Of a stretch of 64,000 nt of DNA, positions 1-8,567 are shown in pieces. How positions within the stretch are numbered: the first letter of the stretch is position 1; each line of letters begins with the position of its first letter. The notes under the pieces were generated by a model. That model was not told the DNA's origin. It saw only the letters and a list, made by a program, of their open reading frames with translations, and ran no database searches. The position numbers were made by a program, and so were the translations under genes. The DNA lies in the NCBI GenBank assembly GCA_045655005.1, contig JAZOOJ010000009.1:1-64000 (forward strand). The letters run 5' to 3'. This DNA comes from UMGS1908 sp045655005 (GTDB lineage: Bacteria; Bacillota; Clostridia; Christensenellales; UBA1242).

Positions 1-207
1 TTGGTAAAGAAACTTGCAAAAGAACAAAAAAGACCTTACAAAGAAGTTTGGGCTGAGTTTGAGGCAGAAAGAAAGAGAGAGTTAGAAGAAAAAGCGAAAT
101 TAGAAGCCGAAGAAAAGGCAAAGAAAGAAGCAGAAGAGAAGTTAAACAATCCAACAGAACAAGAACTTTTGAAGCAAATCCTTCAAACATTAAAAGATAA
201 TAAGTAG
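1..207 (+). CDS. mscL: C-terminal part of a probable large-conductance mechanosensitive channel
   Basis: Only the C-terminal 68 residues lie in the window; the reading frame is open to the left edge, so the TTG at position 1 is probably an internal Leu codon. The fragment is a highly charged Glu/Lys helix (about residues 15-48) followed by a short amphipathic end reading NPTEQELLKQILQTLKD. This resembles the cytoplasmic bundle of MscL, where a charged linker leads to a conserved PTKEEVLLTEIRDLL-type helix. MscL opens under membrane tension to release solutes during hypo-osmotic shock. The membrane segments are outside the window, so the call rests on the tail alone. A generic coiled-coil protein is the alternative. 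Confidence 0.45.
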   Translation: MVKKLAKEQKRPYKEVWAEFEAERKRELEEKAKLEAEEKAKKEAEEKLNNPTEQELLKQILQTLKDNK

Positions 208-264
208 TGCGAATAAATTTCAAGCAAATTAAAAAAGTTAAGGTTTTTAAGTATTTAAATCAAT

Positions 265-299
265 AAAAACACATCATTGGTAATGATGTGTTTTTTGTT
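265..299. terminator. Bidirectional intrinsic terminator
   Basis: A stem ACACATCATT / AATGATGTGT with a 3-nt loop is flanked by an A-run on the left and a T-run on the right. It can end both the probable mscL transcript and the convergent minus-strand gene at 302-811. Confidence 0.85.
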
Positions 300-301
300 T
301 G

Positions 302-811
302 TTAACTTTCAAATAAAGTTGTCTCATTATTTTTAGATTGATTAATATGGTTGTCAGAAAAAGCGCGAGCAGAACCTCTTTCTTTAGCTATTTTTTTATT
401 TTCCTTATTGGTTTTGGCTGCACCTTTGTAAATTTCTTTGATTTGGATTGTACTTTCTTGAGCCCTTTTTGAAGCGGATTTAATTTTATCTTTGGTTGTA
501 TAATATTTAACACCATCACCAGTGTCTATAATAACAGTGTCGCCAGATATTATGTAATTGAATTGTTGTCCACAATGTTCTCCAGAAAGTTTAATTACTC
601 GGGTATCTGAATCGGCTGTGTCTATAGACATGTCAGCAAACAAAAAATAGTCTTCAGTTGTGTAATAGCATTCATTGCCGTCTAAAATTTCTTTTGATGT
701 TGTTGTCATTTTGACAATGTTAGTGGTTGTAATTTCTTTGTTTAAAAAGTCTTTAAGTGATTTTTTTGAATTGCTAGTAATATGCTCTTTGATTTTTGTT
801 AATACTGACAT
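302..811 (-). CDS. Hypothetical protein, 169 aa
   Basis: I do not recognise this protein. It is soluble, with no signal peptide or membrane segment. The centre (residues about 45-105) is rich in beta-type sequence with acidic and Thr residues, and the C-terminal 60 residues are Lys/Asn-rich and probably disordered. The start is supported by an AAGGTGG ribosome binding site 6-7 nt upstream on the minus strand. It is the last gene of a minus-strand group (1715-2377, 925-1704, 302-811) and ends at the shared terminator at 265-299. Coding composition matches its neighbours. Confidence 0.7.
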   Translation of the reverse strand: MSVLTKIKEHITSNSKKSLKDFLNKEITTTNIVKMTTTSKEILDGNECYYTTEDYFLFADMSIDTADSDTRVIKLSGEHCGQQFNYIISGDTVIIDTGDGVKYYTTKDKIKSASKRAQESTIQIKEIYKGAAKTNKENKKIAKERGSARAFSDNHINQSKNNETTLFES

Positions 812-924
812 ATAAATTCCACCTTTTTAATTGGATTTTTTATTGTAATAAGTTAATATAAAGATTTATAAACAAATTTAAAGTGATATATAATAATAGT
901 AAATCAGATTTTAAATTTAACTTT

Positions 925-1704
925 TTATATTTTTACTAAAATGTCAACAGTATGCGCTGATGCCCCAATTAAGTCAAGCCTTTCGCAGGTTGATAGGTGA
1001 TAGTCAATAAATAAGTTGAATTCTTCATCGCTCATTTGATTTAGCGTTTGACGCATATAGTTTGCAGGGCCATCTGCTGAAATTATTAGTTTGCGTGTTA
1101 ATCCGCAAGCATTATTAATTTCATCAATATCTTCAATTCTAACAAAACTGTATAAATCTTTTTCGGTGTATGTACAATGGAATTGATTATTTAATCTTCC
1201 ATCGTTTTTACATTCAATTGCATTATGTTCTTTAAAGGCGTAAGTTAAAACACCGTACTCGTTCATAACATAGGCAACTAGAATGGTTCCGCCAGTTTTT
1301 GTAACCCGTTTTGCTTCGTTAAGTGCTTGTATTTTTTCTTGCTTAGAGCCCAAATGGTACATAGGACCAAAAAGAAGTGTTACATCAAAACTTCCGTCTT
1401 CAAATTTGCCCAAATTCAAGGCGTTGCCCAAATGGGCTTTAACCTTGCTCGATTTCTCTTTTAAAACGTTTAAATTGCACTTTAAAAGCTCAATGGCGGT
1501 TACATCAAATCCTTCTTCTGCTAGAGCGATTGAGTATTTTCCGGTGCCAGCACCAATATCCAAGATTTTGGGCTCGTGATATTCTTGTAAAATTTTGTGA
1601 ATATATTTCATGGAAGTTATAAATTCAACTTGTCCGTGTCTTCTTGTCAATCTTTTATCTTCATTGAATTTGTTGTAATATATTTCAAGTTTTTCTCTTG
1701 CCAT
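925..1704 (-). CDS. Class I SAM-dependent methyltransferase
   Basis: The 259-residue protein has a Rossmann-type methyltransferase core. Motif I (ILDIGAGTGKY, residues 47-57) binds S-adenosylmethionine, an acidic residue at the end of beta-2 (IE, 71-72) would contact the ribose, and FDVTLLFGPMYHL (106-118) forms the post-II/motif IV region, as in the Methyltransf_11/25 group. The substrate cannot be told from sequence; the family includes small-molecule, tRNA and cofactor methylases. The start is 10 nt downstream of the 1715-2377 gene, so the two are probably co-transcribed from the promoter at 2407-2435. Confidence 0.85.
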   Translation of the reverse strand: MAREKLEIYYNKFNEDKRLTRRHGQVEFITSMKYIHKILQEYHEPKILDIGAGTGKYSIALAEEGFDVTAIELLKCNLNVLKEKSSKVKAHLGNALNLGKFEDGSFDVTLLFGPMYHLGSKQEKIQALNEAKRVTKTGGTILVAYVMNEYGVLTYAFKEHNAIECKNDGRLNNQFHCTYTEKDLYSFVRIEDIDEINNACGLTRKLIISADGPANYMRQTLNQMSDEEFNLFIDYHLSTCERLDLIGASAHTVDILVKI

Positions 1705-1714
1705 ATAATCCTAC

Positions 1715-2377
1715 TTATTCGTTTTCTTCTGCGTCGTTAAATGGAGTTATTATACCTGAGTCATTCAAAGAATTGTCCAGTTCAGATTGAGCAGTGGGAT
1801 CACCAATGGTGGTGAGTACCGCTTCTTTCAATAAGTACCTTGGCATACTTAATGAAGTTGAAGTGTTTTTAGACACATTGGTGATTCCGTTTGCAATAAC
1901 TTCAAGAAGTGCTCGTAATTTTACTGCTTCCTCAGGTGATATTTCGCCACTTTGAATTTTTGCCACAAGTTCTCTTAGTCGATTTTTATTCGTGTCAAAT
2001 AAAACAACCCCATGTGATAAAGAATGTAGTTTTTGAAGAATATCTTCTTCTGGTGCTTGTTCTGCAAATTTTATTGCTGGCGTTATTGAGTCAATATACA
2101 GTTTGTCTAATTCCAGTCTTTTTGGAAGCATGGCAATAACGCGTTGTTTTCTTTTATAGTAATCCCTTAGTCGTTCATCAGTTGATGATTCCTCTTTTGC
2201 TTTTGCTTCATGCATTTGTTGGCCTAATAGTTTTTGCGCAGACTTGCGGTCAAACCTTAGTTCAACAAATAAATTGATATATAATTTTAAAGTTTCGTCG
2301 ATAATACCTTCTTTCCCAATATTAGATTCTAAATCTTTTTCTTTTTCAGAGACTCTTTTTAAAAATACCTTAGTCAT
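1715..2377 (-). CDS. Hypothetical soluble protein, 220 aa
   Basis: No family is recognised. The protein is predicted mostly helical with no membrane segment or signal peptide. Residues 60-110 are charged (EAKAKEESSTDERLRDYYKR), and 125-160 contain a probable helix pair rich in Leu and Glu. The last 30 residues are acidic and low in hydrophobics. It is the first gene of a minus-strand operon with a near-perfect sigma-A promoter (2407-2435) and a GGGAGGAG ribosome binding site. It is divergent from the ABC-F gene, with the two promoters about 20 bp apart. Confidence 0.7.
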   Translation of the reverse strand: MTKVFLKRVSEKEKDLESNIGKEGIIDETLKLYINLFVELRFDRKSAQKLLGQQMHEAKAKEESSTDERLRDYYKRKQRVIAMLPKRLELDKLYIDSITPAIKFAEQAPEEDILQKLHSLSHGVVLFDTNKNRLRELVAKIQSGEISPEEAVKLRALLEVIANGITNVSKNTSTSLSMPRYLLKEAVLTTIGDPTAQSELDNSLNDSGIITPFNDAEENE

Positions 2378-2406
2378 AAAACTCCTCCCAATTTTTAATT
2401 TTATAT

Positions 2407-2435
2407 ATTATACCACACTTTTGCTTGAATGTCAA
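2407..2435 (-). promoter_or_regulatory. Sigma-A promoter of the 1715-2377 operon
   Basis: On the minus strand the sequence reads TTGACA, 17 bp, TATAAT, a full consensus match, about 30 nt upstream of the start codon. Confidence 0.85.
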
Positions 2436-2455
2436 ATTTTACTAAAAGTTTTGAC

Positions 2456-2484
2456 TTGCAAGGAGAGAAGTGGTGTGATATAAT
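2456..2484 (+). promoter_or_regulatory. Promoter of the ABC-F gene
   Basis: TTGCAA, 17 bp, TATAAT. The -10 box ends only 9 nt before the ATG at 2494, so the transcript would have almost no leader. Confidence 0.7.
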
Positions 2485-2493
2485 CAAGGCATT

Positions 2494-4422
2494 ATGAGAT
2501 TTAAGTTAGATGGTATTAGTGTTTCGTTTGGTGAAACCGAAGTTTTAAAAAATATAAATTTTGAAGTAAATGATAATGACAAAATTGCAATTATAGGAAG
2601 GAATGGCTGTGGGAAAACAACATTGCTTCGTGTTTTAATGGGCGAACAAGAAATTGATACAATTGTAGGTGGAATTTCTGGCGACAAAATACAAAAGACG
2701 GGCAAGTTTGAAATTGGTTATTTAAAGCAAATTGCTTTTGAAGATGATTTAACAACGCTGGAAGATGAGGTGTTAAAGGTTTTTGCTCCTATCATAGAAC
2801 TTAAATCCAAAATTGACAGATTAGAACAATCTATGGCAGATGGTGTTTTAACAAAAGATGCGAATAGATATGAAGAAATGCTTGCAGAGTACAGCCAAAT
2901 AGGTGGATATACCTATTTAAAAGAATATAATACTGCACTTAAAAAATTTGGATTTTCAGAAAGTGATAAATCAAAAAAAATTGGAGAGTTTTCTGGTGGG
3001 CAAAGAACAAAAATAGCATTAATTAAGTTGCTTTTGAGTAAGCCAGATTTACTTATTTTGGACGAACCAACGAACCACTTAGATATTACAACAATAAAGT
3101 GGCTAGAAGAATATCTTGCAGGATACCCAAAGGCTGTAATTGTAGTTTCTCACGATAGGGCTTTTTTAGACAGGTTTGTAAATGTTGTTTATGAAATAGA
3201 AAGGCACGAAATTAAAAAATATATAGGAAACTATTCTGAATTTGTAAAGAAAAAAGCAATTGATTTCGAGAAGCAATTAAAAGACTTTGAGGCATATAAG
3301 ACGGAAAAAGAAAGGCTTCAAACATTGGCAGACAGGTTTAGGTATAAAGCGACAAAAGCAAAAATGGCACAAAGTAAGTTAAAACAGATTGACCGAATGG
3401 ACAAAGTAGAAAATCCTCTCGGGGCAGACAATAAGGTTTTTGTCACAAAACATAAACCAAGAATTGAGAGTGGTAATGATGTTATGTTTGCCGATGATAT
3501 TTCGGTTGGCTATGATAGGGTTTTAACAAGACTATCTTTTAGAGTTATGAAGGGTGACAGAATTGGCGTTGTTGGTGGGAATGGATTGGGAAAATCTACT
3601 CTTTTAAAGTCTATTGTTGAAAAAGTGCCATTGCTTGGCGGTAAAATCAAGTTTGGAACAAATGTTGAAATTGGCTACTTTGACCAGCAGACAGCAACGA
3701 ATAATATTTCAGATGAATGCGTTTTAGATAATTATTTGAAAGAATTCTCCGATGATACGACAACCGAAGCAAGGACTATACTTGGCTCATTTTTGTTTAG
3801 TGGCGACGATGTATTCAAAAGTTTAAAAGACTTGTCTGGGGGTGAATTGGTTCGACTTGAACTTTGTAAAATTTTTAAACGTCGACCAAATTTTCTTATC
3901 CTTGATGAGCCAACAAACCATATGGATATAGCAAGCAAAGAAGCTTTGGAAAAAATTTTGGAAAGTTATGAAGGTACAATAATTTTTGTATCTCACGACA
4001 GATATTTTGTAAGAAGAATTGCAACAAGCTTAATTGTGTTTGAAAATGGTGGTGGCAGGTTTTTAAAAGATACAAATTATTCAGAGTATGAAAAAACTGT
4101 TGAAAGTACACAGCAAGATAATAAAGCTGAAATCGTGCCACAATGCAAGGAAAATAAAGTTAAAGACGAAGTAAAAAATGAAAAAGCAAAAGTTAATGTA
4201 TATTTACAAAATAAGGAAAAGGCAAAAAAAGAAGCACGTTTGAAAAAACTGGAAAAGCTGATTGCAGAGGCTGAAGAAAAGATTAATGCATTAAGTGAAC
4301 AATTTAATAAACCAGATGTGTGCAGTGATTATGTTAAGGTTCTAGAAATTCAAGGACAGATTGATGACTTGAATGCCGAAGTTCAAAAATATACAGAAGA
4401 GTGGTATTTGCTTAGTGAATAA
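2494..4422 (+). CDS. ABC-F family ATPase
   Basis: This 642-residue protein has two ABC ATPase domains in one chain and no membrane segment, as in ABC-F translation factors and antibiotic-resistance proteins. Domain 1: Walker A GRNGCGKTT (35-43), signature FSGGQ (166-170), Walker B LLILDEPTNHLD (186-197). The charged linker (about 240-310) is the ribosome-reaching P-site tip in this family. Domain 2: Walker A GGNGLGKST (361-369), signature LSGGE (447-451), Walker B LILDEPTNHMD. The last 70 residues form a Lys/Glu coiled coil, as in Uup/YdiF types. ABC-F proteins bind the ribosomal E site and rescue or regulate translation. A resistance role cannot be excluded, but the coiled-coil tail favours a housekeeping YdiF/Uup-like factor. 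No Shine-Dalgarno sequence precedes the ATG. Confidence 0.93.
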   Translation: MRFKLDGISVSFGETEVLKNINFEVNDNDKIAIIGRNGCGKTTLLRVLMGEQEIDTIVGGISGDKIQKTGKFEIGYLKQIAFEDDLTTLEDEVLKVFAPIIELKSKIDRLEQSMADGVLTKDANRYEEMLAEYSQIGGYTYLKEYNTALKKFGFSESDKSKKIGEFSGGQRTKIALIKLLLSKPDLLILDEPTNHLDITTIKWLEEYLAGYPKAVIVVSHDRAFLDRFVNVVYEIERHEIKKYIGNYSEFVKKKAIDFEKQLKDFEAYKTEKERLQTLADRFRYKATKAKMAQSKLKQIDRMDKVENPLGADNKVFVTKHKPRIESGNDVMFADDISVGYDRVLTRLSFRVMKGDRIGVVGGNGLGKSTLLKSIVEKVPLLGGKIKFGTNVEIGYFDQQTATNNISDECVLDNYLKEFSDDTTTEARTILGSFLFSGDDVFKSLKDLSGGELVRLELCKIFKRRPNFLILDEPTNHMDIASKEALEKILESYEGTIIFVSHDRYFVRRIATSLIVFENGGGRFLKDTNYSEYEKTVESTQQDNKAEIVPQCKENKVKDEVKNEKAKVNVYLQNKEKAKKEARLKKLEKLIAEAEEKINALSEQFNKPDVCSDYVKVLEIQGQIDDLNAEVQKYTEEWYLLSE

Positions 4423-4431
4423 TGTTCAAAA

Positions 4432-4460
4432 TTGACAAATCAGAAATTGTTTGATATACT
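4432..4460 (+). promoter_or_regulatory. Sigma-A promoter of the TtcA-like gene
   Basis: TTGACA, 17 bp, TATACT, about 30 nt before the ATG at 4490. The TTG codon at 4451, in frame with the gene, lies inside this promoter and cannot be the start. Confidence 0.85.
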
Positions 4461-4489
4461 CTAACAAAATAAATTTAGGAAGAGAGTTA

Positions 4490-5350
4490 ATGGCAAAAGA
4501 ACTAACAAAAGTGCAAGAAATCGAAAGAACAATTCAAACGACATATAGGAAGAAAATATGGTCGCCCTTTGTTCGTGCGATTAAAGATTTTGAGATGATT
4601 GCACCAAATGATAAAATTGCAGTTTGCATATCTGGTGGTAAAGACTCAATGCTTATGGCAAAACTTTTTCAGATGTTAAAGCGTATTACAAATATTCCCT
4701 TTGAAGTGGTGTATTTAGTAATGAATCCTGGTTATAACGACCGAAATCTTCAACGAATTGTGGATAACGCAAAACTTTTGGAAATTCCTATAACAGTTTT
4801 TAATACAAGAATATTTGATGCCACATTAAATATCGAAAAAAATCCTTGCTATATTTGTGCGAGAATGAGAAGGGGTTATTTATATCAAAAAGCACAAGAA
4901 TTAGGTTGTAATAAAATTGCACTAGGACATCATTATAATGATGTGATTGAAACAACATTAATGAGTATGTTGAATGGCGGACAAATTCAAGGAATGCTTC
5001 CAAGATTGTACAGCACAAATTACGAGGGAATGGAACTTATAAGACCGCTATACTATGTGCACGAAGATTATATAATAAATTGGAAAGTGCGTAACGAATT
5101 GGAGTTTATTGCATGTGCTTGCAAAATGACGGAAAACATTAACGAGCGTGGAGAACAAACAGATTCTGCAAGACAAAGAGTTAAACTTTTAATAAAAGAA
5201 CTTAAAAAGAATAATGAGTTTGTTGAAGACAACATATTTATGTCTATGAATAATGTACAACTTGATACCGTACTTGGCTACAAAGTAAAAGACAAAAAGT
5301 TTTCGTTTATGCAAAGATTTGATAAAGATAAAAAGAAAGATGCTAACTGA
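4490..5350 (+). CDS. ttcA: TtcA/TilS-family PP-loop ATPase, probable tRNA 2-thiocytidine synthetase
   Basis: The ATG at 4490 is chosen because GGAAGAGAG precedes it and an upstream in-frame TTG lies in the promoter; the product is 286 aa. It has an N-terminal PP-loop SGGKDS (residues 48-53) that binds ATP and adenylates the tRNA base. A CxxC pair (NPCYICAR, Cys120 and Cys123) and a later Cys in FIACACK fit iron-sulfur cluster binding. LGHHYND (145-151) is a conserved family motif. TtcA enzymes thiolate cytidine 32 of tRNA; related Firmicutes proteins may act on other positions, so the base is inferred. The last codons and the stop lie in a palindromic terminator shared with the convergent gene. 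Confidence 0.8.
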   Translation: MAKELTKVQEIERTIQTTYRKKIWSPFVRAIKDFEMIAPNDKIAVCISGGKDSMLMAKLFQMLKRITNIPFEVVYLVMNPGYNDRNLQRIVDNAKLLEIPITVFNTRIFDATLNIEKNPCYICARMRRGYLYQKAQELGCNKIALGHHYNDVIETTLMSMLNGGQIQGMLPRLYSTNYEGMELIRPLYYVHEDYIINWKVRNELEFIACACKMTENINERGEQTDSARQRVKLLIKELKKNNEFVEDNIFMSMNNVQLDTVLGYKVKDKKFSFMQRFDKDKKKDAN

Positions 5351-5374
5351 TGTTAGCATCTTTTGTTTTTTTGT
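5339..5374. terminator. Bidirectional terminator overlapping the 3' ends of two convergent genes
   Basis: A 9-bp stem GATGCTAAC / GTTAGCATC with a TGAT loop (5339-5360) has A-rich sequence before it and a T-run after it. It holds the last codons of both ttcA (stop 5348-5350) and the minus-strand glycosyltransferase (stop 5343-5345), so both proteins carry KDAN at or near the C-terminus. Confidence 0.85.
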
Positions 5375-6515
5375 TTGTTAGTGCAAGATGTTCGCAGAAT
5401 TTAGAAATTCTTTCTGTTGCATCGGGCTTTTTAATTTTTGCAATATTTTTTCTTAATTCTTCAAGAACTTCAGTGTTTTTTGAAAGGTCTTCAACGGCGT
5501 CAACTAGTGTATATTTATTGGTAAGTTTAATGCAGGCATTATTGCGGGTTAGGTATAACATATTATCATACTCTTGTGCTACTAAATGTTCTGTTAATGC
5601 CATAGGAAGATTGGAATTAAGTGATTCATTAACCGACACACCGCCAGACTTTCCAGTAAATAAATCGCTTGCGTTCATAAGTTTGTTTACAAAGTTAACA
5701 TATCCATAGTTGTGTATGGTATGAATTATTCCTTCCTTTGCGATTAATTTATCAATTCGTTTTTTGCTTTCGTTATCTTTACCGTTGACGACCAATATTT
5801 GTATTGGAGTTTTGCATTTAAGCAGTTTTTTAACCAGTTTTTCAGTTCCGCCAAAACCACCACCGCCAAGCATTATCATAACTGTAAATAAATCTTGGCT
5901 AAGTCCAAGTTCTTCACGAGCAATAGATTTTTCAATCCTATTTGAAAAAACGGTGTTGACAGGAAGACCATAATCAAGTAATTGTTCAGATTTGTACCCC
6001 TTTTTAATAAGCAAAGGGTGAAGGGCTTTGTCCGGAGTTACCATATAGTCAACGCCAATTGCACATTCAAAGAAAGGGTGAACAGTATAGTCAAAAAGTA
6101 TTGAAATGACTTTTATATTAGGGTCAATCTTTTTTTCTTTTCTTAAGTTTGTTAGTATAATTGCAGGAAAGAAGTGCGTGCAAATAATGACATCAGGATT
6201 TTCATCTTCAATATGTTTTAAAAGTTTTTTAGTTTCTTTTTTAACAACTTCTTGTGCGATTGAGCTGTCTCTTTTTTCAGGTTTTCTTTTTTGTAATGAG
6301 CGGAAAACCATATTATAAATTTCTGGAATAAATTTGCACACCATAGTATAGCCACTATCTATTAACTTTACTTTTGAGATAGAGGCAAAACGTTTAAATA
6401 AATCTACTTGCAGGATTTTATTGTCAGGATTTTTAGCCAATTCGGAAGAAATTGCTCTTGCGATTGAATTATGTCCTTCTCCTGCTGTTACTGTCAAAAC
6501 TAAATACTTTTTCAA
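5343..6515 (-). CDS. UgtP/MGDG-synthase-family glycosyltransferase
   Basis: A 390-aa GT28-type protein. The N-terminus (MKKYLVLTVTAGEGHNSIARA) has the glycine/histidine loop of MGDG synthases and processive diacylglycerol glucosyltransferases (UgtP/YpfP). The C-terminal half carries GGGGFGG (a nucleotide-sugar loop) and a GKSGGVSVNESL motif typical of the MurG-like donor-binding site. Likely role: adding glucose or galactose to diacylglycerol at the inner membrane face, supplying glycolipids and lipoteichoic-acid anchors. The start codon is TTG, with GGAG five bases upstream on the minus strand. It overlaps ttcA by 8 nt tail-to-tail. Confidence 0.88.
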   Translation of the reverse strand: MKKYLVLTVTAGEGHNSIARAISSELAKNPDNKILQVDLFKRFASISKVKLIDSGYTMVCKFIPEIYNMVFRSLQKRKPEKRDSSIAQEVVKKETKKLLKHIEDENPDVIICTHFFPAIILTNLRKEKKIDPNIKVISILFDYTVHPFFECAIGVDYMVTPDKALHPLLIKKGYKSEQLLDYGLPVNTVFSNRIEKSIAREELGLSQDLFTVMIMLGGGGFGGTEKLVKKLLKCKTPIQILVVNGKDNESKKRIDKLIAKEGIIHTIHNYGYVNFVNKLMNASDLFTGKSGGVSVNESLNSNLPMALTEHLVAQEYDNMLYLTRNNACIKLTNKYTLVDAVEDLSKNTEVLEELRKNIAKIKKPDATERISKFCEHLALTNKKTKDANIS

Positions 6516-6718
6516 GTGTACTCCAAAAATTTCTATTATATATTTTTATTACAACAGATAAAGTATAACATTATGTTTTAGAATTGTAAAGCCATTTTCC
6601 ATTAAAGGCTTATGAAAACAAATAATTCTAAAAGTATTATTAGCAAATTAAAGTTTTTTAGTATAGTTCTTTCAAATAAAGAAATACTTTTATTAAATCA
6701 ATGAAAGGAGAATTTAAA

Positions 6719-7180
6719 ATGAAAACAGGAAAAATGGAAGTAGTAAAAAAATATGCAAATGCAATTTATCAAAATGCAATGGTAGGCAAGCAATCAATTT
6801 CTGACATATTGCCCAAAATTGAGAATGAAGAACTTAGGAATGAACTGGATAATGAATACTCAGAATTTGAAAGCGTGTGTAAATGCGTAGAAGCGTTTGC
6901 AGACCAAAATAAAATTGAAGTTGAAGACAATAATCTTTTAGAAAAATCAAGAATGTGGCTCAGTATTAATATGGGAACACTTTTTGATAAAACTACAAGA
7001 CATATTACACAACTAATGCTTATTGGAACGGTTATGGGACTTACCACTTGCTACAAAGATAAATATGATTATAAAAATGTAAATAGCGACTTAGATAAAT
7101 GCATTAATAAATTAGAAGAAATATTAGATAAAAATTATGACAACCTAAAACAATTCCTAAAATGCTATGATGGAGAATGA
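6719..7180 (+). CDS. Clostridial helical-bundle protein of unknown function
   Basis: An in-frame ATG at 6701 lies upstream, but its codons include the ribosome binding site AAAGGAG, so I prefer the ATG at 6719 (153 aa). The protein is all-helical and acidic. Its pattern (KYANAIYQNAMVG, then ENEELRNEL, then MLIGTVMGL) resembles a widespread uncharacterised clostridial family with ferritin-like four-helix arrangement. The Glu/His metal ligands of true ferritins are not evident. It stands alone and is followed by its own terminator. Confidence 0.7.
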   Translation: MKTGKMEVVKKYANAIYQNAMVGKQSISDILPKIENEELRNELDNEYSEFESVCKCVEAFADQNKIEVEDNNLLEKSRMWLSINMGTLFDKTTRHITQLMLIGTVMGLTTCYKDKYDYKNVNSDLDKCINKLEEILDKNYDNLKQFLKCYDGE

Positions 7181-7181
7181 T

Positions 7182-7226
7182 AAAATAAAAGCAGTTACAT
7201 ATTATTGCAACTGCTTTTATTTTATT
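7182..7226 (+). terminator. Intrinsic terminator
   Basis: Stem AAAGCAGTT / AACTGCTTT, extended by A/T pairs, with a T-rich 3' side, directly after the stop at 7180. Confidence 0.8.
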
Positions 7227-7261
7227 AACAATTTCTTTTATGGTTTATATAAAATTTTTGA

Positions 7262-7290
7262 TTGACAGTTTTTTTTCTTTCTTGTAAAAT
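7262..7290 (+). promoter_or_regulatory. Sigma-A promoter
   Basis: TTGACA, 17 bp, TAAAAT, 32 nt before the GTG start of the 7322 gene; probably drives rubrerythrin as well. Confidence 0.8.
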
Positions 7291-7321
7291 ATCATTGTAA
7301 TAAGGTAAGGAGCTTTTAAAG

Positions 7322-7972
7322 GTGTACTATAATGGTTTATTAAAAAACTCAGAGATGTTATTTTCTGAAAATTCAAAGTTTTACATTTTAAATGACCTTG
7401 CTTATGTTACATTTTCGTTAAAAGCAAGTTCAAATTTTACCAAACAATATTCTGATGAACTTAAAGTTGAATTTTTTAATTTGTTTAATTTCAAAGAGAA
7501 AGATGTGGTTAATGGATTTGTTTTTACAGTTACTGAAATCTTGGAAAGAGTGTACGAAGAAAAACAAGAGCTTTTTGTCTATCTCATTTTTAAGGCGATG
7601 TTCATTAAAAAAATCTGCCCTGATTTGGATAGGATAAAGGCAATTGGAATGAAAGTTGTTCGTTATCAAAAGAAAAAATTTATGAAGTTGCTTTGTGGAA
7701 TGCCGAAAGATTTTGTTAATAAATTTCAATCGGCTATATATTCTGCGATTGTTGATAGTCTTGACAAAATCTTTGACGTAGCAAAGACAGAAGAAAAATA
7801 CCACAAATATTCTTATAAGACTGTTTTGGTTGCAAAAGAATATTTAGACGACTTGGAAGCCTTTGTCAATGCTAAGATTAATGTTGGTTATCCAAGGGCG
7901 AATAAATTTATGATGAACGAAAGACCATTTGAAAGTGCATTGCAGATTGCAGAAAAAATTAAGAATAAATAA
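7322..7972 (+). CDS. Hypothetical protein, 216 aa, co-transcribed with rubrerythrin
   Basis: I do not recognise this protein. It is helical, basic toward the C-terminus and has no membrane segment. The GTG start is supported by AAGGAG at 7307-7312. A central segment (residues about 85-125, IFKAMFIKKICPDLDRIKAI) is hydrophobic and lysine-rich, and there are only two cysteines. It is 17 nt upstream of rubrerythrin and shares its promoter, so a link to oxidative stress is possible but only by position. Confidence 0.7.
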   Translation: MYYNGLLKNSEMLFSENSKFYILNDLAYVTFSLKASSNFTKQYSDELKVEFFNLFNFKEKDVVNGFVFTVTEILERVYEEKQELFVYLIFKAMFIKKICPDLDRIKAIGMKVVRYQKKKFMKLLCGMPKDFVNKFQSAIYSAIVDSLDKIFDVAKTEEKYHKYSYKTVLVAKEYLDDLEAFVNAKINVGYPRANKFMMNERPFESALQIAEKIKNK

Positions 7973-7989
7973 TAGATAAGGAGAAATTT

Positions 7990-8523
7990 ATGAAATACGC
8001 AGGAACAAAAACCGAAAAAAATTTAAGAGAAGCATTTGCAGGTGAGTCTCAAGCAAGAAATAAGTACACATATTTTGCATCAGTAGCAAAAAAAGAAGGA
8101 TATGAACAAATCGCTGAACTTTTCACAAAAACAGCTGAGAATGAAAAAGAGCACGCTAAAATGTGGTTTAAAGAACTTGAAGAGTTGGGTGATACTGCAA
8201 GCAATTTAAAGGCGGCAGCTGCGGGTGAGAACTATGAATGGACAGATATGTACGACAAGTTCGCAAAGGAAGCAGATGAAGAAGGTTTTCATGAGCTGGC
8301 AGAAAAGTTTAGAGGCGTTGCAAAAATTGAAAAAGCACACGAAGAAAGATATTTAAAACTTCTAAACAATGTTGAAATGCAAGCGGTGTTTGCAAAGAGT
8401 GAAGAAGTAATGTGGGAATGCAGAAATTGTGGACACTTGGTAATTGGTAAAAAGGCTCCAGAAATTTGCCCAGTTTGTGCCCATGCAAGAAGTTATTTTG
8501 AATTAAGAAAAGAAAATTATTAA
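7990..8523 (+). CDS. rbr: Rubrerythrin
   Basis: This 177-aa protein has the two rubrerythrin domains. The N-terminal ferritin-like four-helix bundle supplies diiron ligands in FAGESQARNKY and ENEKEHAKMW, repeated as EADEEGFHEL and EKAHEERY. The C-terminal rubredoxin-like domain binds one iron through CRNCGH and CPVCAH. Rubrerythrin reduces hydrogen peroxide to water in the cytoplasm of anaerobes, drawing electrons from rubredoxin or NADH-linked reductases. AAGGAG lies before the ATG, and a terminator follows 13 nt after the stop. Confidence 0.97.
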   Translation: MKYAGTKTEKNLREAFAGESQARNKYTYFASVAKKEGYEQIAELFTKTAENEKEHAKMWFKELEELGDTASNLKAAAAGENYEWTDMYDKFAKEADEEGFHELAEKFRGVAKIEKAHEERYLKLLNNVEMQAVFAKSEEVMWECRNCGHLVIGKKAPEICPVCAHARSYFELRKENY

Positions 8524-8535
8524 AATGGGAAAATA

Positions 8536-8567
8536 AAATCCACGAACAATTTTGTTCGTGGATTTTT
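8536..8567 (+). terminator. Intrinsic terminator after rubrerythrin
   Basis: Stem AAATCCACGAAC / GTTCGTGGATTT with a 6-nt loop and T-run. The GAAC and GTTC here belong to the stem and are not a LexA box (spacing six). Confidence 0.9.

Noticed and set aside
8536..8567. GAAC...GTTC looking like a third LexA box
   Set aside because: The two halves are six bases apart and form the arms of the rubrerythrin terminator.
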